Origin: Lindgomyces ingoldianus
Lineage: Eukaryota > Ascomycota > Dothideomycetes > Pleosporales > Lindgomycetaceae
Reading direction: 5' to 3'
DNA length: 64,000 bases
Assembly: GCF_010093535.1 (NCBI RefSeq)
Contig: NW_022985183.1
Location: 248,001 to 312,000, forward strand
Shown: in pieces, positions 48,556 through 61,683 of the stretch
Numbering within the stretch: the first letter of the stretch is position 1
How the letters are laid out: the number at the start of each line of letters is the position of its first letter
Notes under the pieces: model-generated
Told to the model about the DNA's origin: nothing
The model's input: the letters and a program-made list of their open reading frames with translations, nothing else
Databases searched by the model: none
Translations under genes and position numbers: made by a program

Positions 48556-48583
48556 GTCCAGTAGGGAGCAGGTACCCTACTGG
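48556..48583. repeat. Perfect inverted repeat (10 bp arms, 8 bp loop)
   Basis: TCCAGTAGGG, spacer AGCAGGTA, CCCTACTGGA. The stem can be lengthened by one more G-C and one G-T pair. It would form a stable hairpin in RNA or act as a dyad site. It stands just after the pyrimidine-rich tract. Confidence 0.8.
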
Positions 48584-48599
48584 ACGAAGAATATTTAAA

Positions 48600-51500
48600 A
48601 ATAATAACTTATATATGCGCATCTAGTTGCAAATTAGAGACCACCTTTTTGGCGATTTTAGTAAACTAAATGGCGCAGAACACACGTGGAAGTCGTCACG
48701 GGCCATTTTCGAGGGCATGTGGTGAAGGAAGACTTGTTGCGGCGGTCCCTTGTTGCGATACGTCACTCTACGGTTTTTTTTTTTTGGCTAATGGGCCTGC
48801 ACGGCAACCGCGCGGCATGCAATTGAGGAGCCTCCCGACTATAGGACTTTAATTTGTCTAACCTTTCAACCGTGACGATATTCCTCAGGATCTTTTACGC
48901 ACGCCACTCTACAACCTACTCTGGATCTCCTTCCCTTTGTACGGCTTGTCCTGTGCCTTCAACGTGCACGCATGAGATTCCCCTCACCTTGAGCAGCTCT
49001 CCCCTAACGAATTATACGGAGAGGATTAGCTCTTCAGCGTGGGGCGCTGGATCTACAAGGGGGAGGAGGGAGTTCGCTTGATATTGTGAAAGACTGATAG
49101 CGTTCGCTGGGAGCTGCAGTGTGCGTTTGGGGGATATGATTTAGAAAGACCTTGGGTGCAGTTGACAAGGCTGAGCAAGTATGCAAAGGCCATGTGCGGA
49201 TTTTCATCTACACCAAACAACCCAACAATTCCCACTCACCTGCACATCAAATTCCACTCATCATATTATGAAGCATCATATTCTTCAGCTAACGGGCACC
49301 GGTAACCAGATCTTAGATCCTATCTCATCAGAGGTTTTGGGATCAACGCCTTAGAAGATCTTCTCATGCTTTAGCTGCCTACGCCTTCGGACATCATTGC
49401 AACGCTGTGAGAGGTTCTGGTCGCTCGCTTGTGGAGGTTGTGAATCTGAGAATTTTGGCGATGGTCAGTCTGGCATATGAAGTCGGTGTGGTAAAGGAAT
49501 AAAGTAGGATGCTTGATGGCTGTGCGATGCAATGTGACAATCTTTGTGGTAGTGATATGTGATGTGTGAGGTTTTGCTGGGACCTGCCTAGCGTGCGGTG
49601 TCTGCAGGAGTGAAAAAGCGCATTTGCCTTACTATCTTCTGTACACCCGCCAACCTCTTTAATGTCTCTCTCCTTCTCATTTCGTATACACCAGCTGCTT
49701 ATGCAACAATGCTTGGTCGCAATTGGACTGGCGTGCATTCGACACCGTAAGAAGGCCTTAACCATCTTTCAGTCACGAAATTGAAGTAATAGATATCCCA
49801 CATGTCTCTTGCATAAGCTTGCTCTACTTCTAGATATATCACTCTTCCTGTTAAGTCATACGCTTTGCTTTCTAGAGCTGCAGTCTTATTGAAGTCTTGG
49901 TGACACCCAGGCGCCCTTCCTTCAGTATGAATCACCATGTTGAGTCTGTTGCATGTCCATCTATCCGCCTATATATTCTTCAGCTGTGCTTGGTAGGTTG
50001 GACTTCTGCAGCCTGCAACATAAACCACACGGACCTATTATTCAACGAGAAGCCGTCTGGAAAATTTCCAAAAAGACCTGTGAACCCGAGCCTTGTTCTC
50101 AAGGAACGCGCAAGCCATCTGTGTATGTTCATTTTCTCGTAGTAGAGTCTGGGCGAGTCTTCGTTATCGCGGATTGTGTCGAGAGCTAGCTTTGGAGGCT
50201 GACGTAGATTGAGCGCACTAGCCAGTTGTATTAGCTATGACGAATTCCAAGATCTTCGAAGAAATCTCTCAAGACTGAGGACCTTTACCTACGAGTCTTC
50301 GATTCATCTCTCTAGAGTCGACCGTTGAGGGCTCGAGGAAGCTATCAGGCGTTGCTGGTGCTGACTGCGTAAAGTTTCACAGAATAAGGCCTTTCATTTG
50401 TCCCAGAAGAATATGCCGTAATCCTATGTACCGTCCTGTCCCTGTTCATCCTCATTAGCTTAATACTATAGCTTTCCGGAGAACACCAGTGCCTGGTAGA
50501 TCAGGTTTGTGGGCTGAGGAGAACTCACTATACGTAGTAGGGGTTTCGCAAATGTTCAAGACTCAAAGATGACAATACCGACCACGACTCGTGTTTGTAG
50601 TTTATGATTCGTCCATCCCCTGTTCACCCATGGCAGAATAATATGGTGACGACCGCTCCGTGGAGAGTTCACGGCCCACGGGTCACTCTGGGGACTTGGT
50701 GTTCGCAGATCTCTGTGGTGTGCGGACTAAAGGCAGGCAACTCTAGGTGGCGCTGGACATGATCTCCCCAATGATTGCGTGCTTAGGATGCCGCGTACGT
50801 GGGACGTCTCCATCTCTTTCCGGAATTTCTGTGAAGATTTGCGGAACTCCTATGGCTTCCAGAACCGAGTTGATTGTTAAACGAGTGAAATCTGTATCTC
50901 TATCTAGCATTCGGAATATGATAGAGCGATAGAGTGCCAAAATTCTACTCGTGAATGCAAAAATAGACCTGAGATATGAAGGGTGTCAAGGCGCGAATCT
51001 ATAATGGGCGGAATATAGTGTGATTCTTACAGTATAAGACGTCGCATGAAAACTAGTAGTTGGTGATGAAGCTCAGGGGGCTCCATAGCTGCGATCACAC
51101 TCAGCCAGTGCGTCTCTCCCGCTATGAATTTTCCAACTTGAGATATGCTCCTAATACCAAAATATGCTTCGTGGGGGTGTCAAACTCGATTGAGAAAGAC
51201 AGGCATTACGGGAGGGAGAATGCTCATGAGGCGAAACGGATGATGGCTTGAGAGGTCTTTCAGTCCTTCAGAACATAGAGTAAAGGAATCTGATGTTAGG
51301 AATTGGCTGTGGGCAGCTGCACAGATGGTATCAACATTCACTTCTGTGGTGGGTGAAATCATTGGTGAACTTGTTGCTTGAACACGCTCTTGGCGGCGCG
51401 ACTTGGTGCGGATGTGTTTACAGCAACAACTTCGGGTGAGGGCTTGTGAAATTACCACATATATAACTACTGATATTGATACGGACAGCACAAGATAGCT

Positions 51501-51808
51501 TAGAGTGGATGGAAACTAGCAAGTTCCGGCAAAAGAGGCTTGTTATGCTCACCGTTGAATGCTGTTCGTGGGCTCTCAACTTCTCATCTCTAACAGGACA
51601 TCGCGCAAAGGAATCACAAATCATTCCCAAACCCCGTTTCTCAGAATTGTGTAAACACATCATGAAGGGAGGGGCATGATATGAAACAGTGCATTAATGA
51701 AGTGTGATGCAGTGCTATACAAGATGCAAAATGACTTCTTCCTTAACCAGTCAGACAAGCCAACTAGATCAATGAAAAAGTAGAAATTCGCGACAGCCGG
51801 CGGTAGTG
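48600..51808. other. Region without recognisable gene
   Basis: Mixed composition with no long frame. The minus-strand frame 49938-49699 (79 codons) and the plus-strand frames near 49900-50190 carry no known motif. It may be the body of the minus-strand transcript starting near 52.0 kb. Confidence 0.35.
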
Positions 51809-52024
51809 CTGATTGCATGTTAGCTGAATTTGTTACACCATGGATAACTAGACTTACCTGGGGCCAGCGTCACTGTGTCCGCAACTTTGAGCAAGCTCAG
51901 TGAGTGGAGGACGGGTGAAAAAAAAAAAGCATCGACCGAAGCCGAATTAACAGACCAGCCTGCTATCGAACGTCAGGTTGGAAAGTTGGAGAGATGAAGA
52001 ATTCGTTGAGAGTAGGGAGGGGAG

Positions 52025-52033
52025 CTTTATATA
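52025..52033 (-). promoter_or_regulatory. TATA box of a minus-strand spliced transcript
   Basis: TATATAAAG on the minus strand is followed by a CT-rich leader (TCCCCTCCCTACTCTC) and, about 170 bases further, by a textbook fungal intron: donor CAG/GTAAGT at 51857, branch GCTAAC at 51824-51819, acceptor CAG at 51811-51809 (49 bp). This strongly suggests real transcription leftwards. The coding sequence could not be fixed: an ATG at 51932 opens a frame that stops after a few codons because of an 11-base A/T homopolymer (51918-51928). Confidence 0.6.
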
Positions 52034-52883
52034 GGTGTGGGGTTTTGGGGGCACGTGATCGTGCCGCTAAATCGAGATCAATGGAGGTCTTCCACCTTCT
52101 GCCTGATTCTATGGAGACTTATGCCTAGTAACATGATATGGTGAGGAGTGTGATCCGGCGCTTCCCCCTTAGCTGCCCATTGTTGTAAAGTCTGTTTGCT
52201 CTCCACATCGCTTTTCATTCAATATTATTGTTCGAACGACCGTGACTTATCATTGCCGTGGTGCTTCTGAAGTGAGTTCCTTAGTAGATCAACCGGAGAT
52301 GATGCAATTCTTGTTGCTTTCACTTTGACTCTTGTTTCTGCAATTTTCTCCAATCCCTACCTATGCTTGTATTTTGTGATCCGTGTCTGGGGTGGCGGCT
52401 CGATGTTTAGAACAATTTTTTTATATAGAATCTCGAAGAATATTTCACTGCCTTGAAAATCCTGCCGAAATTGATGCGCACCGTACCCACAGCAACGATG
52501 CTCTTTTGACTATGCTCCTTGTTGCAAGTGGAAAAAGGTCAACCTTCTACCAGGCACAACAAAATAATATTGTAGCATTGTAGGGGCATGGGATATGAAA
52601 GATGTGATGTATTCTAGACTAAGGGTCCAAGAAGCTATGTGATCTAGGTGGGTAGTAGAATGAAAAACAAGGCCAAGGTTGATTGGGTGCCCATTGTAGA
52701 GCCCTCGGGCTTACAGTGCTCTCCAACCACCTTTCCGAGTTTATAGCCTCCGCATCCTCATCATGTTCCTCCACTGGCCTGAGTCTACTGATATATATGC
52801 CCCAGCTTTTTGGAGGAACGATTCAAGGATTTCGGCGTATTATCATGTACCATATCTAATATCTCTTGTTATGAGAGGGGAGG
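52034..52883. other. Unique sequence between the TATA promoter and the hAT element
   Basis: Includes CACGTGATC near 52055, probably part of the promoter. No gene recognised. A TATATAT word at 52791-52797 lies within 100 bp of the transposon. Confidence 0.35.
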
Positions 52884-53932
52884 GTTGAATTCAGGGCTTC
52901 CAACGAGGCGTAGTACTGTACGATTGGGCGATTTTGAGGCCTGTACGGGTGAGATTTTGGGTACGTTCGTACGACAGGGAGGAGGAGAGGTAGGTGTACG
53001 TATTGTAACTGTTACGGCTCACGTGATCTGTACAAGTAGTACAATTTAATTAAAGTACGCTGTACTCTAGTTAAAACAGCTAAGATTATAAGTCTTTAGA
53101 GACACAAGATTAAGGTCTAATTAACTATAAAATAACTAATTCTTCCTAGTAATAAGAGCAGAGAGGTCTAAAAGCTTGCTGCTTACTACCTTATGCTGTA
53201 GCTAGTTCTTCTAGAGTTAAATAGCCTTAATTATTACACTTTTTAGTAAGCCTTAATTATTAGTTACTGTACAACTAGCTGCGCTAAAACACCTCTTACA
53301 CTTGCAACTAGTAGCTAGAATAGTAAGAAAATTAAGGGTAATCTTAAAAAAAATAAGATAAGCTATTTTATCTTTAGTAAGCTACTATTATAAGGGTTCT
53401 TTACGTAGTAAGGGGTAATCTTTATAGTAATTAGCTTTTATAAAGTTATAGTAAAGCTGCAGCTTATTTAACACCTTCTTACACTTATATAAGCGCTAAT
53501 TTATTATAAAAGAGAGGTTAATAAAGAGGCAAGCCTTATAATTATTATTATAATAGTTGCCACCTAGCAGCTTACAACGCCTAGGAGATAATAGCTTATT
53601 TTTAACTTTATGCTTATTCTTAGCATTTAAATACTAGTTAAAGATTATTTTTATTAACCTAGTTACTTTATCTACCTAGCTTTTATAATGCTGCTAGTAA
53701 TCTTAAAACTAAAGTAAGCATAATTAAGAGTTAAAGATAGTAGCAACTATGTAGTATAAAACTAGTAGATTAAGGATTAGTTTACTCTAGTAAGTAGTAA
53801 GCTTTTAATAGCTAAACTTAATAGTGTTTTTAAAGTATAAGTTACTTAGCTTATTAGTAGTAATTACTCTTATTTAATTAAAGTAGATTTAGAGGCACTA
53901 AAGCTCTATTATAGTCCTTTATAGTAAGCTAG

Positions 53933-54541
53933 TGTTACGGTCTATGGTTGGACCAGCGTAACTCCACCAGCAGTGCTCCACAATCTAGCTGGATTGGGAC
54001 AGGGCTCGCTTAAAGACCAGTCGGAGGACACGGAGGCAGCGCGGCCGCCTAACGTCGCGGAAGAATGCGTTGTCTAATAGGAAGACAGGCCGCGAATTTA
54101 GGGAGCCTAAGGGAGCTTAAGGGAGCCTGTAAAAGTCCCCTTAGCAAACTCTTATAAACTCCTGCTAGCTCCCCTTAGCGCCCTAGCACATGTATATAGT
54201 TCCTACATTAAACAACTTTTAGAAGGTGTGTTTAATATTTAGTTTATTTATTACATAGACTAAGTAGCATTTAGCTTTTTAAAGAGCTGTAATACTATTT
54301 ATATATCTTATACTATATATACCTCTAACTTTGTCTAATAAGGACTGTTTAACCCTAGCCTCTCTACTGCTGCACATAAGGCAAACTACAATCTAGTTAT
54401 TCTACATAAGCCTCTATTAGCCTAATAGCCTGTATGTAGGACTGTACACCCTACTAGTTAGCCCCTACCTCCTGTTCTACTTCCCCCCCTCTATAGAAAT
54501 ACTATAAGACTTAAGTGCTTCTTAAAGTAAAAATTATAACA
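53933..54541 (+). repeat. 5' LTR of nested Gypsy element
   Basis: 609 bp. The outward ~200 bases keep CpG-rich words (GCGGCCGCC, GTCGCGG) that are changed in the 3' copy; the inward end is mutated. Confidence 0.93.
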
Positions 54542-55099
54542 TTAAATACTACTCTTTTTAAAAAGTATAGCTACCTTATAATATAACTTAGATTCTAACA
54601 TAGCCTATGCTGTGCTATTAAGATCTATAAAAGTTTCTACTTAAAGTAAGGCTATTTTAGCAAAACAGATTAACTTAATCTAGAATAATATTAAAAAACT
54701 CTAGTAAATTAGTAATAAAGTTAGTAAGCTTAAAAAACTTAAGTAAAAAATTACTAACTTTTAATAAAAAATAATAAAACTATAAAACTTTCTAAAACCT
54801 TTAAGCTTTTAAAAAGCTACTAACTAAGCCTATTAAATATATAAGTTATAAGTAAAGCTAGTAAAGATCTAAAATATTTTAATAAAAAAAGTAAGTATTA
54901 CAGCTAAAAAAACTTTAAAACTAGCCCTTTTAAAGCTTTTTAAAGAATTATTAAAAGACTTTTAACTATTTTTTATAAAATGTTACCTTTATATATAATA
55001 TAATAAAGAAGCATTTTAGACTAATATAGAAATAATATCTTAAATAAGACTACACCTAAAAGGCCCCTTTATAATTTAGTTTTAACTTTATATAAATAA

Positions 55100-58000
55100 C
55101 TAAATAAACTTTAAAGTAAGCAGTAAAGCGCTTACTTTTAAAACTAAAGAAATATTTAGTAGTATTAAAAACTTTAAAGAAGCCTTAACAGCTATTTATA
55201 AAACTTTAAATAAAAAAAAAATTATAGCTAATAAGCTAGACACTATAAAATAAGAAAATAACTTAGTTTAAAATTATGCAGCACGCTTTAGAGAACAACT
55301 AGCTATTTATAAATAAATAAATTAGAAAGCTCTCTACTGCATGTTCTATAATAGACTAAGTAAAATAGTAAAAGATAAGTTTATATATAGTAAAAAGCTA
55401 ACTACTTTTAAAATTTTTATTACATAAGCAACAACCTATAATAACTACTATAGAAAGTGTAAAAAAGAAAAAAAATAAAAAGAAACTTTTTAAAAACTAG
55501 AGTTTATTCCTAAAAAAAAAAAGCTTTTATAATATAATAAAAAACTAATAGACCTTAGTTATGTAAAGTATATATAAAGCTTCCCCTCTAAGAAGAGCTA
55601 AGTTCTAGAACATAATAGGCTACCTTTAATAAAGAAATAATAAAAGTAGCTAGAAAACAAGGCCTGCCTAAACTATAAAAAAGTAAGACATTTTTACTAA
55701 AATTACCTAAACTTTTAAAAAGAGAAGAATAAAGATACTACTATAATAATAAAAGCTGTTACTGCTAAATATAGCCTTATAAATAAAGAAATATTAGAAA
55801 AATTAAACAACAAACTTTACTAGTAATATAAAAGTAACTATTCTTTAAACAACTGCTTTAAAGTGTATTAGAAAGTAGTTATTTAGAATTTTAGTAGCTT
55901 TAATATAGTGTTATAGGACCTTATAATTCTTAAAAAATATAAAGAAAAGACTTAAATTTAAGGATATATTATAAATGTTTATAAAAAAGAAAAATAGTTC
56001 CCTCTTTAAAACTAAACTCTTAGCACTTTAGTAAAAGAGCTTTTTTAACAGTTTTAGAAATATAAATGCTAAAAATGCAGTTTATAATATAACTACTTAA
56101 GTTATTATATAGTTATGCTTTACTAGATAAATATTAGCAATAACTACTTTATATTTAACATTATATAATGTATAGCTAAAGTTAAATATAATATTATAAA
56201 TAAAAAAAAATAATAGCAATTTTTTATAAAAATCTAAAATTAAAAACTAGAAAAACTAAGCAGACCTGCTAAGTTTAAAGTTCTAAAGCTAGCACTTAGG
56301 AAACCTAAGACACTGCTTCTAAGCCTTATAATTAGTAGAAAGGCCTTAGTAATGCAACAAAGCTATAGTTAGTGCGCACTTTATAGAAATAAAACTTATA
56401 GCACTAATAATTACTAATAAAAAGAACACCCTGTTTAGATAGTACAAACGCAGGAATACCTCTAGTAGACTTAGAAGAGTCCCCTTAACATGTTACATAG
56501 ACCTAATAATTGTCTATACCCCTAGTACTAATGCACATAATAGTATTGCCTTAAGCATTAGGACAATAAGCATAGAACAGGCTAGTAGCCTATATAAAAA
56601 AAGAACTATAACAGTTACTTATAGTAAAGAATAGCCTCTGCCTACAAAACTATAAACTGCTACACCTGTTAAACAGCTCCCCTACATAAGTAGAAGAGAT
56701 AAGCAGTGTGTAAAAAATAAGACAACTACAGGTTTTACTACTTTTAGTAGAAGGCAGTAAGAAAGAAAGACTACCTAATATTACATTATTTAGTTAAAGA
56801 TTATAAATGTAAAGCAGCTAACTACTATAATTAAAAACATTAAATTTATAAAAAAAAAAAAATAAGTTTAATAATAACTTATAAAACATTAACTTTTATC
56901 TTTTTTTTAATAAAAAAGTTAAACATAACATATTAGCAGTAATTATAGTAGGATAAGGGGCAGAACACAGCTTAACAACCACCTTTACATATAAAGGGCA
57001 GCCTAGGCTAGCCCTTATAGACAGTAGATGCACCTTTACTATAATAGATAAAGATTAAGTAAATAAGTAAAGCATACTATTCTAAATAAAAAAAAACTTA
57101 TTTAAGGTAACTTTTACTAATGCATTATTAATTAAGTATAGCAGAGAATAGATTAACTTAGAAACTTATAAAAAAAACTTTAGAACCTTAAATATAAAAA
57201 ATTAGAGGTTTATAAATATACTTAAGCTAGAAGGTAAATATAATGTAATTCTAGGCTATAACTAGCTTAGAATGCATAACTTTATAATTAATTAGAAAAC
57301 TATAACTATAGAAACTCTTAATAACTATGCACACATAACCTAGTTAGCATGCTATAATAATAAATGCCTAGTTTATAAATAAGTAAAGCAGAGTAGTAGT
57401 TACTACTCTAAGAAAAGAAAACTTTAAAAATTCCCTTACTAAAAGCTAAAAGCCTAGGTAATAAAAATAATAAAAAAAAAACTTAAAAAAGTATTTTATA
57501 AAAAAATTAAAAAAATAAAGATGTAGAATAAATTAGCGTTATATAAATCTAAGAAAAAGGCTGCATCCTATCTAAGTATAAAGACTATAAGAATATGTTT
57601 AAGACACTAAAGGACTTTAAAGAACTACTACTATACTAACCTTAAAATTATGCTATTAACTTAATAAAAGATTATAACTTAAAGACACATAAGCTTTACT
57701 CTTTAACTAGAGTATAAAAAAAGGCCTTACAAGAATATGTTAATAAGATGTTAGTATAAGGCTACATTTAAAAAAGCTATAGCCTAGTAGCTTTAGCAGT
57801 AGTTTTTATTAAAAAAAAAAATCTAAGTCTATTAAAATTATAAGACCCTAAATAATAATATAATCTAAGATTAGTTTTTTTTACTAATTATATAAAATAT
57901 TATAAACTAATTAAAAGAAACCTAGTACTTTATAAAGTTTAATGTATAAGACAGATTTAATAAAATAAAAATAAGAGAAAGTAATAAATAGCTTATAGTG

Positions 58001-60300
58001 TTTAGAACTTTATAAAGACTTTATAAACTACTAGTAATGCTGTTTAGCTTAATAAATGCTTTAGCAACATTTTAGTAAATTATTAATACAGCTCTTAACT
58101 TATACCTTAATGTCTTTACCCTAGTATATTTAAATAACGTCCTTATCTATTTAAAAGATACTCTAGAAGACTATGTATAAAAAGTATAAAAAGTCTTAAA
58201 ATAGCTTAGAAAGTATAAACTTTACTTACAGCTTTTTAAATGTAAATTCTACATTACTAAAACAGAATACTTAAAATTTATAATTAATAGTAAAGAAATA
58301 AAAATTAACTTAGCTAAAGTATAAAAGGTACTTAAATAGCTAAAACTTATAATAGTTAAGAAAGTTAAGGGATTCTTTAGACTATTAGGCTATGTTAGAC
58401 AAATAATTAGAGACTACTCTAAAATTACTATACTACTAACAAACACTATAACTAAGGAACAGGCTATAGCAAAGTTTGTCTAGACTTTAGAAATAAATAA
58501 AGTATTTATAACATTAAAATAAGCTATAGCAGCTAAGCTAGTGCTAAGAATGTATAACTTATAGTTAGATATAAAAATCTACACAAATGCATCTCTAGGA
58601 GCTAGCAAAGCTGCACTTTACTAGAAATAAGAAGACAGAAAATAGCACCTAGTTGCGTACTATTCTACTAAGTTTTTAGGACCTAAGGCTAACTACAGCA
58701 TACCTAATAAAGAACTAAAAGCAATATTAAATGCTATAAGAGTATAAGCTATAAAGTTACATAAAATAGCAAAGCTATTTTATATTATAACTAACTATAT
58801 AAATCTAGTTACATTTCTAATAGTAAAGAAACTTTTACTAATGCATATAAAATAAGTAATAAAGCTTACACAGTTTAACTACATTATTAAGTATGTTCTA
58901 GAAATGTAAAACTAGTAGGCTAACACTTTTAGCTAAAGGCTAGACTACTTTAATAAAAAGAAGGAAGAAACTAAAAAATTTACACTTTTTAAAAAAACTA
59001 GTAAAAGATAGATCTATAATAAGCTTTAACTTATAAAAGAACTCTACATACTTATAGCTAGTAAGTAAAGATAGAAGAACTTAATTTAAAAATATTATAA
59101 ATTCCTAATGTTTAAGCACCTAGAAATAGGCACCCTCTAAAAAAAGCTAAAAGCTGCTATTTTTTAGTGTATACTAAAGATAAAGCAACTATGCATAGAG
59201 GTGCTTAAAGAATGTAATACCTGTAATAAAAACAACCTGCAGAGGCACAGGCTATATAGGTACCTCTAACTAATTAAAGCTTTAAAGTTACTATAGACAA
59301 TAATTATAATAGACTTTATTATAAAATTACCCCTGTCTAAAGAACTAGGGACTAACAAGATGTGCAACATAATTATAGTAGCACTTAATAAAACTACTAA
59401 ATATTTACATATCTAGCCCTTAAAAAAAATAATAATAGCTAAGAAATTTATTTATAAATTAAAATAAAACATAATATTAGTATATAGATGCTTTAAGATT
59501 ATTATCTTTAACTAAGATAAGTTATTTACTAGCAGCTTCTAAAAAGCAGTAATAAGACACTTTAGTATAATACATAAGCTATTAATAGCCTACTACCTGT
59601 AAATAGACAGCTAGACTAAGAGAGTAAACACAGAAGTAAAAAAATACTTAAGAAAGTACATTTCTTATACTTAAAATAATTAGGCAGCATAGCTTCTAAT
59701 AGCATAGCTAGCTATTAATAATGTAGAATTAGCTATAATAAAGAAAACACTATATAAAGCTAATTTTAAATATAACCCCTACTTTACATTATATAGGAAT
59801 TAACTTATAGACTTATAAAAATTAATAAATTAGCTAGTAAACCTACACTAGATATATAAAAAGTTAGCTATAAAAGCTAAAACTAGTAAAGAAATAATAG
59901 AAAAATATGTAAATAAATTATAATAACTAGGACTAGAAATTTACCTAGAGAATTATATGTATCTTAACACTAAAAACCTAAAGATACTAAGACCTTCTAG
60001 AAAGCTAGTAAAAAAAAAAATAAAACTATATAAAGTCTTTTAAACTTAATAAAATAACTATAAGCTTAAGCTTTCTTTACATATAAAAATATATTTATAG
60101 TTTTATATTTTTAAACTAAAAAAAGCACTTAAGAAGATTCCTTTATTTACCTAAAAATAAAAAAATAAAGAAATAGAGTATAAAGTTAAGCGCATTATAA
60201 GTAATTAAAAAAACTAAAAAGAGTTTTTAGTAAAATAAAAAAAGTAGCTTACTAGTAAAAACATATAAAAACTAGCTAAGAATTTATAAAATATATAGCT
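55100..60300 (+). pseudogene. gag-pol relic of nested Gypsy element
   Basis: A degraded zinc knuckle lies near 55660-55710 (C-L-N-Y-K-K-V-R-H). An aspartic protease site A-L-I-D-S-R-C-T-F-T lies at about 57011-57040, where the catalytic D-S-G now has Arg for Gly. Reverse transcriptase spans about 57780-58160, with V-Y-L-N-N-V-L-I-Y at 58123-58149 (aspartates mutated to N-N). Integrase relics lie around 59280-59800. Frequent TAA/TAG codons and A-runs; not translatable. Confidence 0.85.
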
Positions 60301-61072
60301 ATTAGTATAAAGGTACCTTTAAGCTTATCTAAAAAAAACTAGCTAGGCAATAAAGCACCTATATTAAAAGAAACAGCTATGTTATTACTAAATAGTAGTA
60401 GCTTTTAAAGACAAGTCTTAGCTAATAAAAGTTAAAAAAAAAACAGCTCTTTACTTTAGCTTTAAGGGCCTTTATTTTATTAAAAAAAAAAAAAAATTTT
60501 CTAAGTACTTTATATAATAAGCTTTTAGTAAGTTTAGTAACTTTTAGATATAATTTTATTTAGAACACTTCTTATCTATTACTCTTAGCATTTTCTTCTG
60601 TAAGCAAAGCTACTTCTAGTCCTAAGCCTACTATTCTTCTAGTAAAAGGCGCTTATAGGCTAGCTACTTTTTTAGTAAAGCCTACTTCTAAGCTTTTATA
60701 ATAAAAGCTTTTTAAAGAAGCGCTTCTCTTTTTTTCTCTAGGCAGTTCTAGGCAGCATTAGAGATAAAAGCATTGCACTTACTATGCTTTTTTACACACT
60801 TAACATAGTTGTTTAAAGATAGTGTTAACACACATAACAACTTTAAAAACTAGTAAGCGCTATAGGGCCTTATCTTTATCTAACAAAAAGGATTAAAATA
60901 AAGAGCAATATAAAAATAATAAGATAAACAGAACTAACAAGCTATTTAGTATAAGAAATATAAATGTTAAGAATGCTTTTTAGTAAGTAGATGTGCACTT
61001 TATAAACAAACTTTTACTAACACAGTTGTGTAAGCAGAGCAGTAAGGACGCTGCTAAGAAGAAGAGGCAGCG

Positions 61073-61683
61073 TGTTATAGTCTATAGTTAGACTAGCGTA
61101 ACTCTACTAGCAGTGCTCCACAATCTAGCTAGATTAGGACAGGGCTTGCTTAAAGACTAGTTAGAGGACATAAAGGCAGCGCAGCTGCTTAATGTTATAG
61201 AAGAATGCGTTATTTAATAAGAAAACAGGCTGTAAATTTAAAGAGCCTAAGAGAGCTTAAGAAAGCCTGTAGAAGTCCCCTTAGTAAACTCCTATAAACT
61301 CTTACTAGCTCCCTTTAGCGCCCTAGCATATGTATATAGTTCCTACATTAAACAACCTTTAGAAGGTGTGTTTAATATTTAGTTTATTTATTATATAGAC
61401 TAAGTAGCATTTAGCTTTTTAAAGAGCTATAATACTATTTATATATCTTACACTATATATACTTTTAACTTTGTCTAATAAGGACTGTTTAACCCTAGCC
61501 TCCCTACTGCTGCATATAGGGCAAACTACAATCTAGTCATTCTACATAAGCCTCTATTAGCCTAATAGCCTGTACGTAGGACTGTACACCCTACCAGTTA
61601 GCCCCTACCTCCCGTCCTACTTCCCCCCCCCCCTGTAGGAATACTATAAGACCTAAGTGCTTCTTAAAGCAAGGATTGTAATA
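61073..61683 (+). repeat. 3' LTR of nested Gypsy element
   Basis: 611 bp. Inward start RIP-mutated, outward end cleaner. An 11-base C run at 61623-61633 explains the length difference from the 5' copy. Confidence 0.93.

Larger units (their letters stand above)
53933..61683 (+). mobile_element. Ty3/Gypsy LTR retrotransposon nested in the hAT element (7751 bp, RIP-inactivated)
   Basis: LTRs 53933-54541 (609 bp) and 61073-61683 (611 bp) begin TGTTA and end AACA or ATA. The exact 5 bp duplication GCTAG lies at 53928-53932 and 61684-61688. A purine tract AAGAAGAAGAGG lies just before the 3' LTR. The interior shows the same gag-pol order as the first Gypsy element, and LTR ends and internal words are related, so the two are sister families, not copies. 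Stops throughout. Confidence 0.95.

Noticed and set aside
49699..49938. 79-codon minus-strand frame with fairly protein-like composition
   Set aside because: Too short, no homology recognisable by eye and no clear splice partners.
51809..51932. Small secreted protein starting at ATG 51932 and spliced across the 49 bp intron
   Set aside because: The frame from that ATG meets a stop after about 11 codons because the T run is 11 bases; the open frame across the intron has no ATG in the sequence as given.
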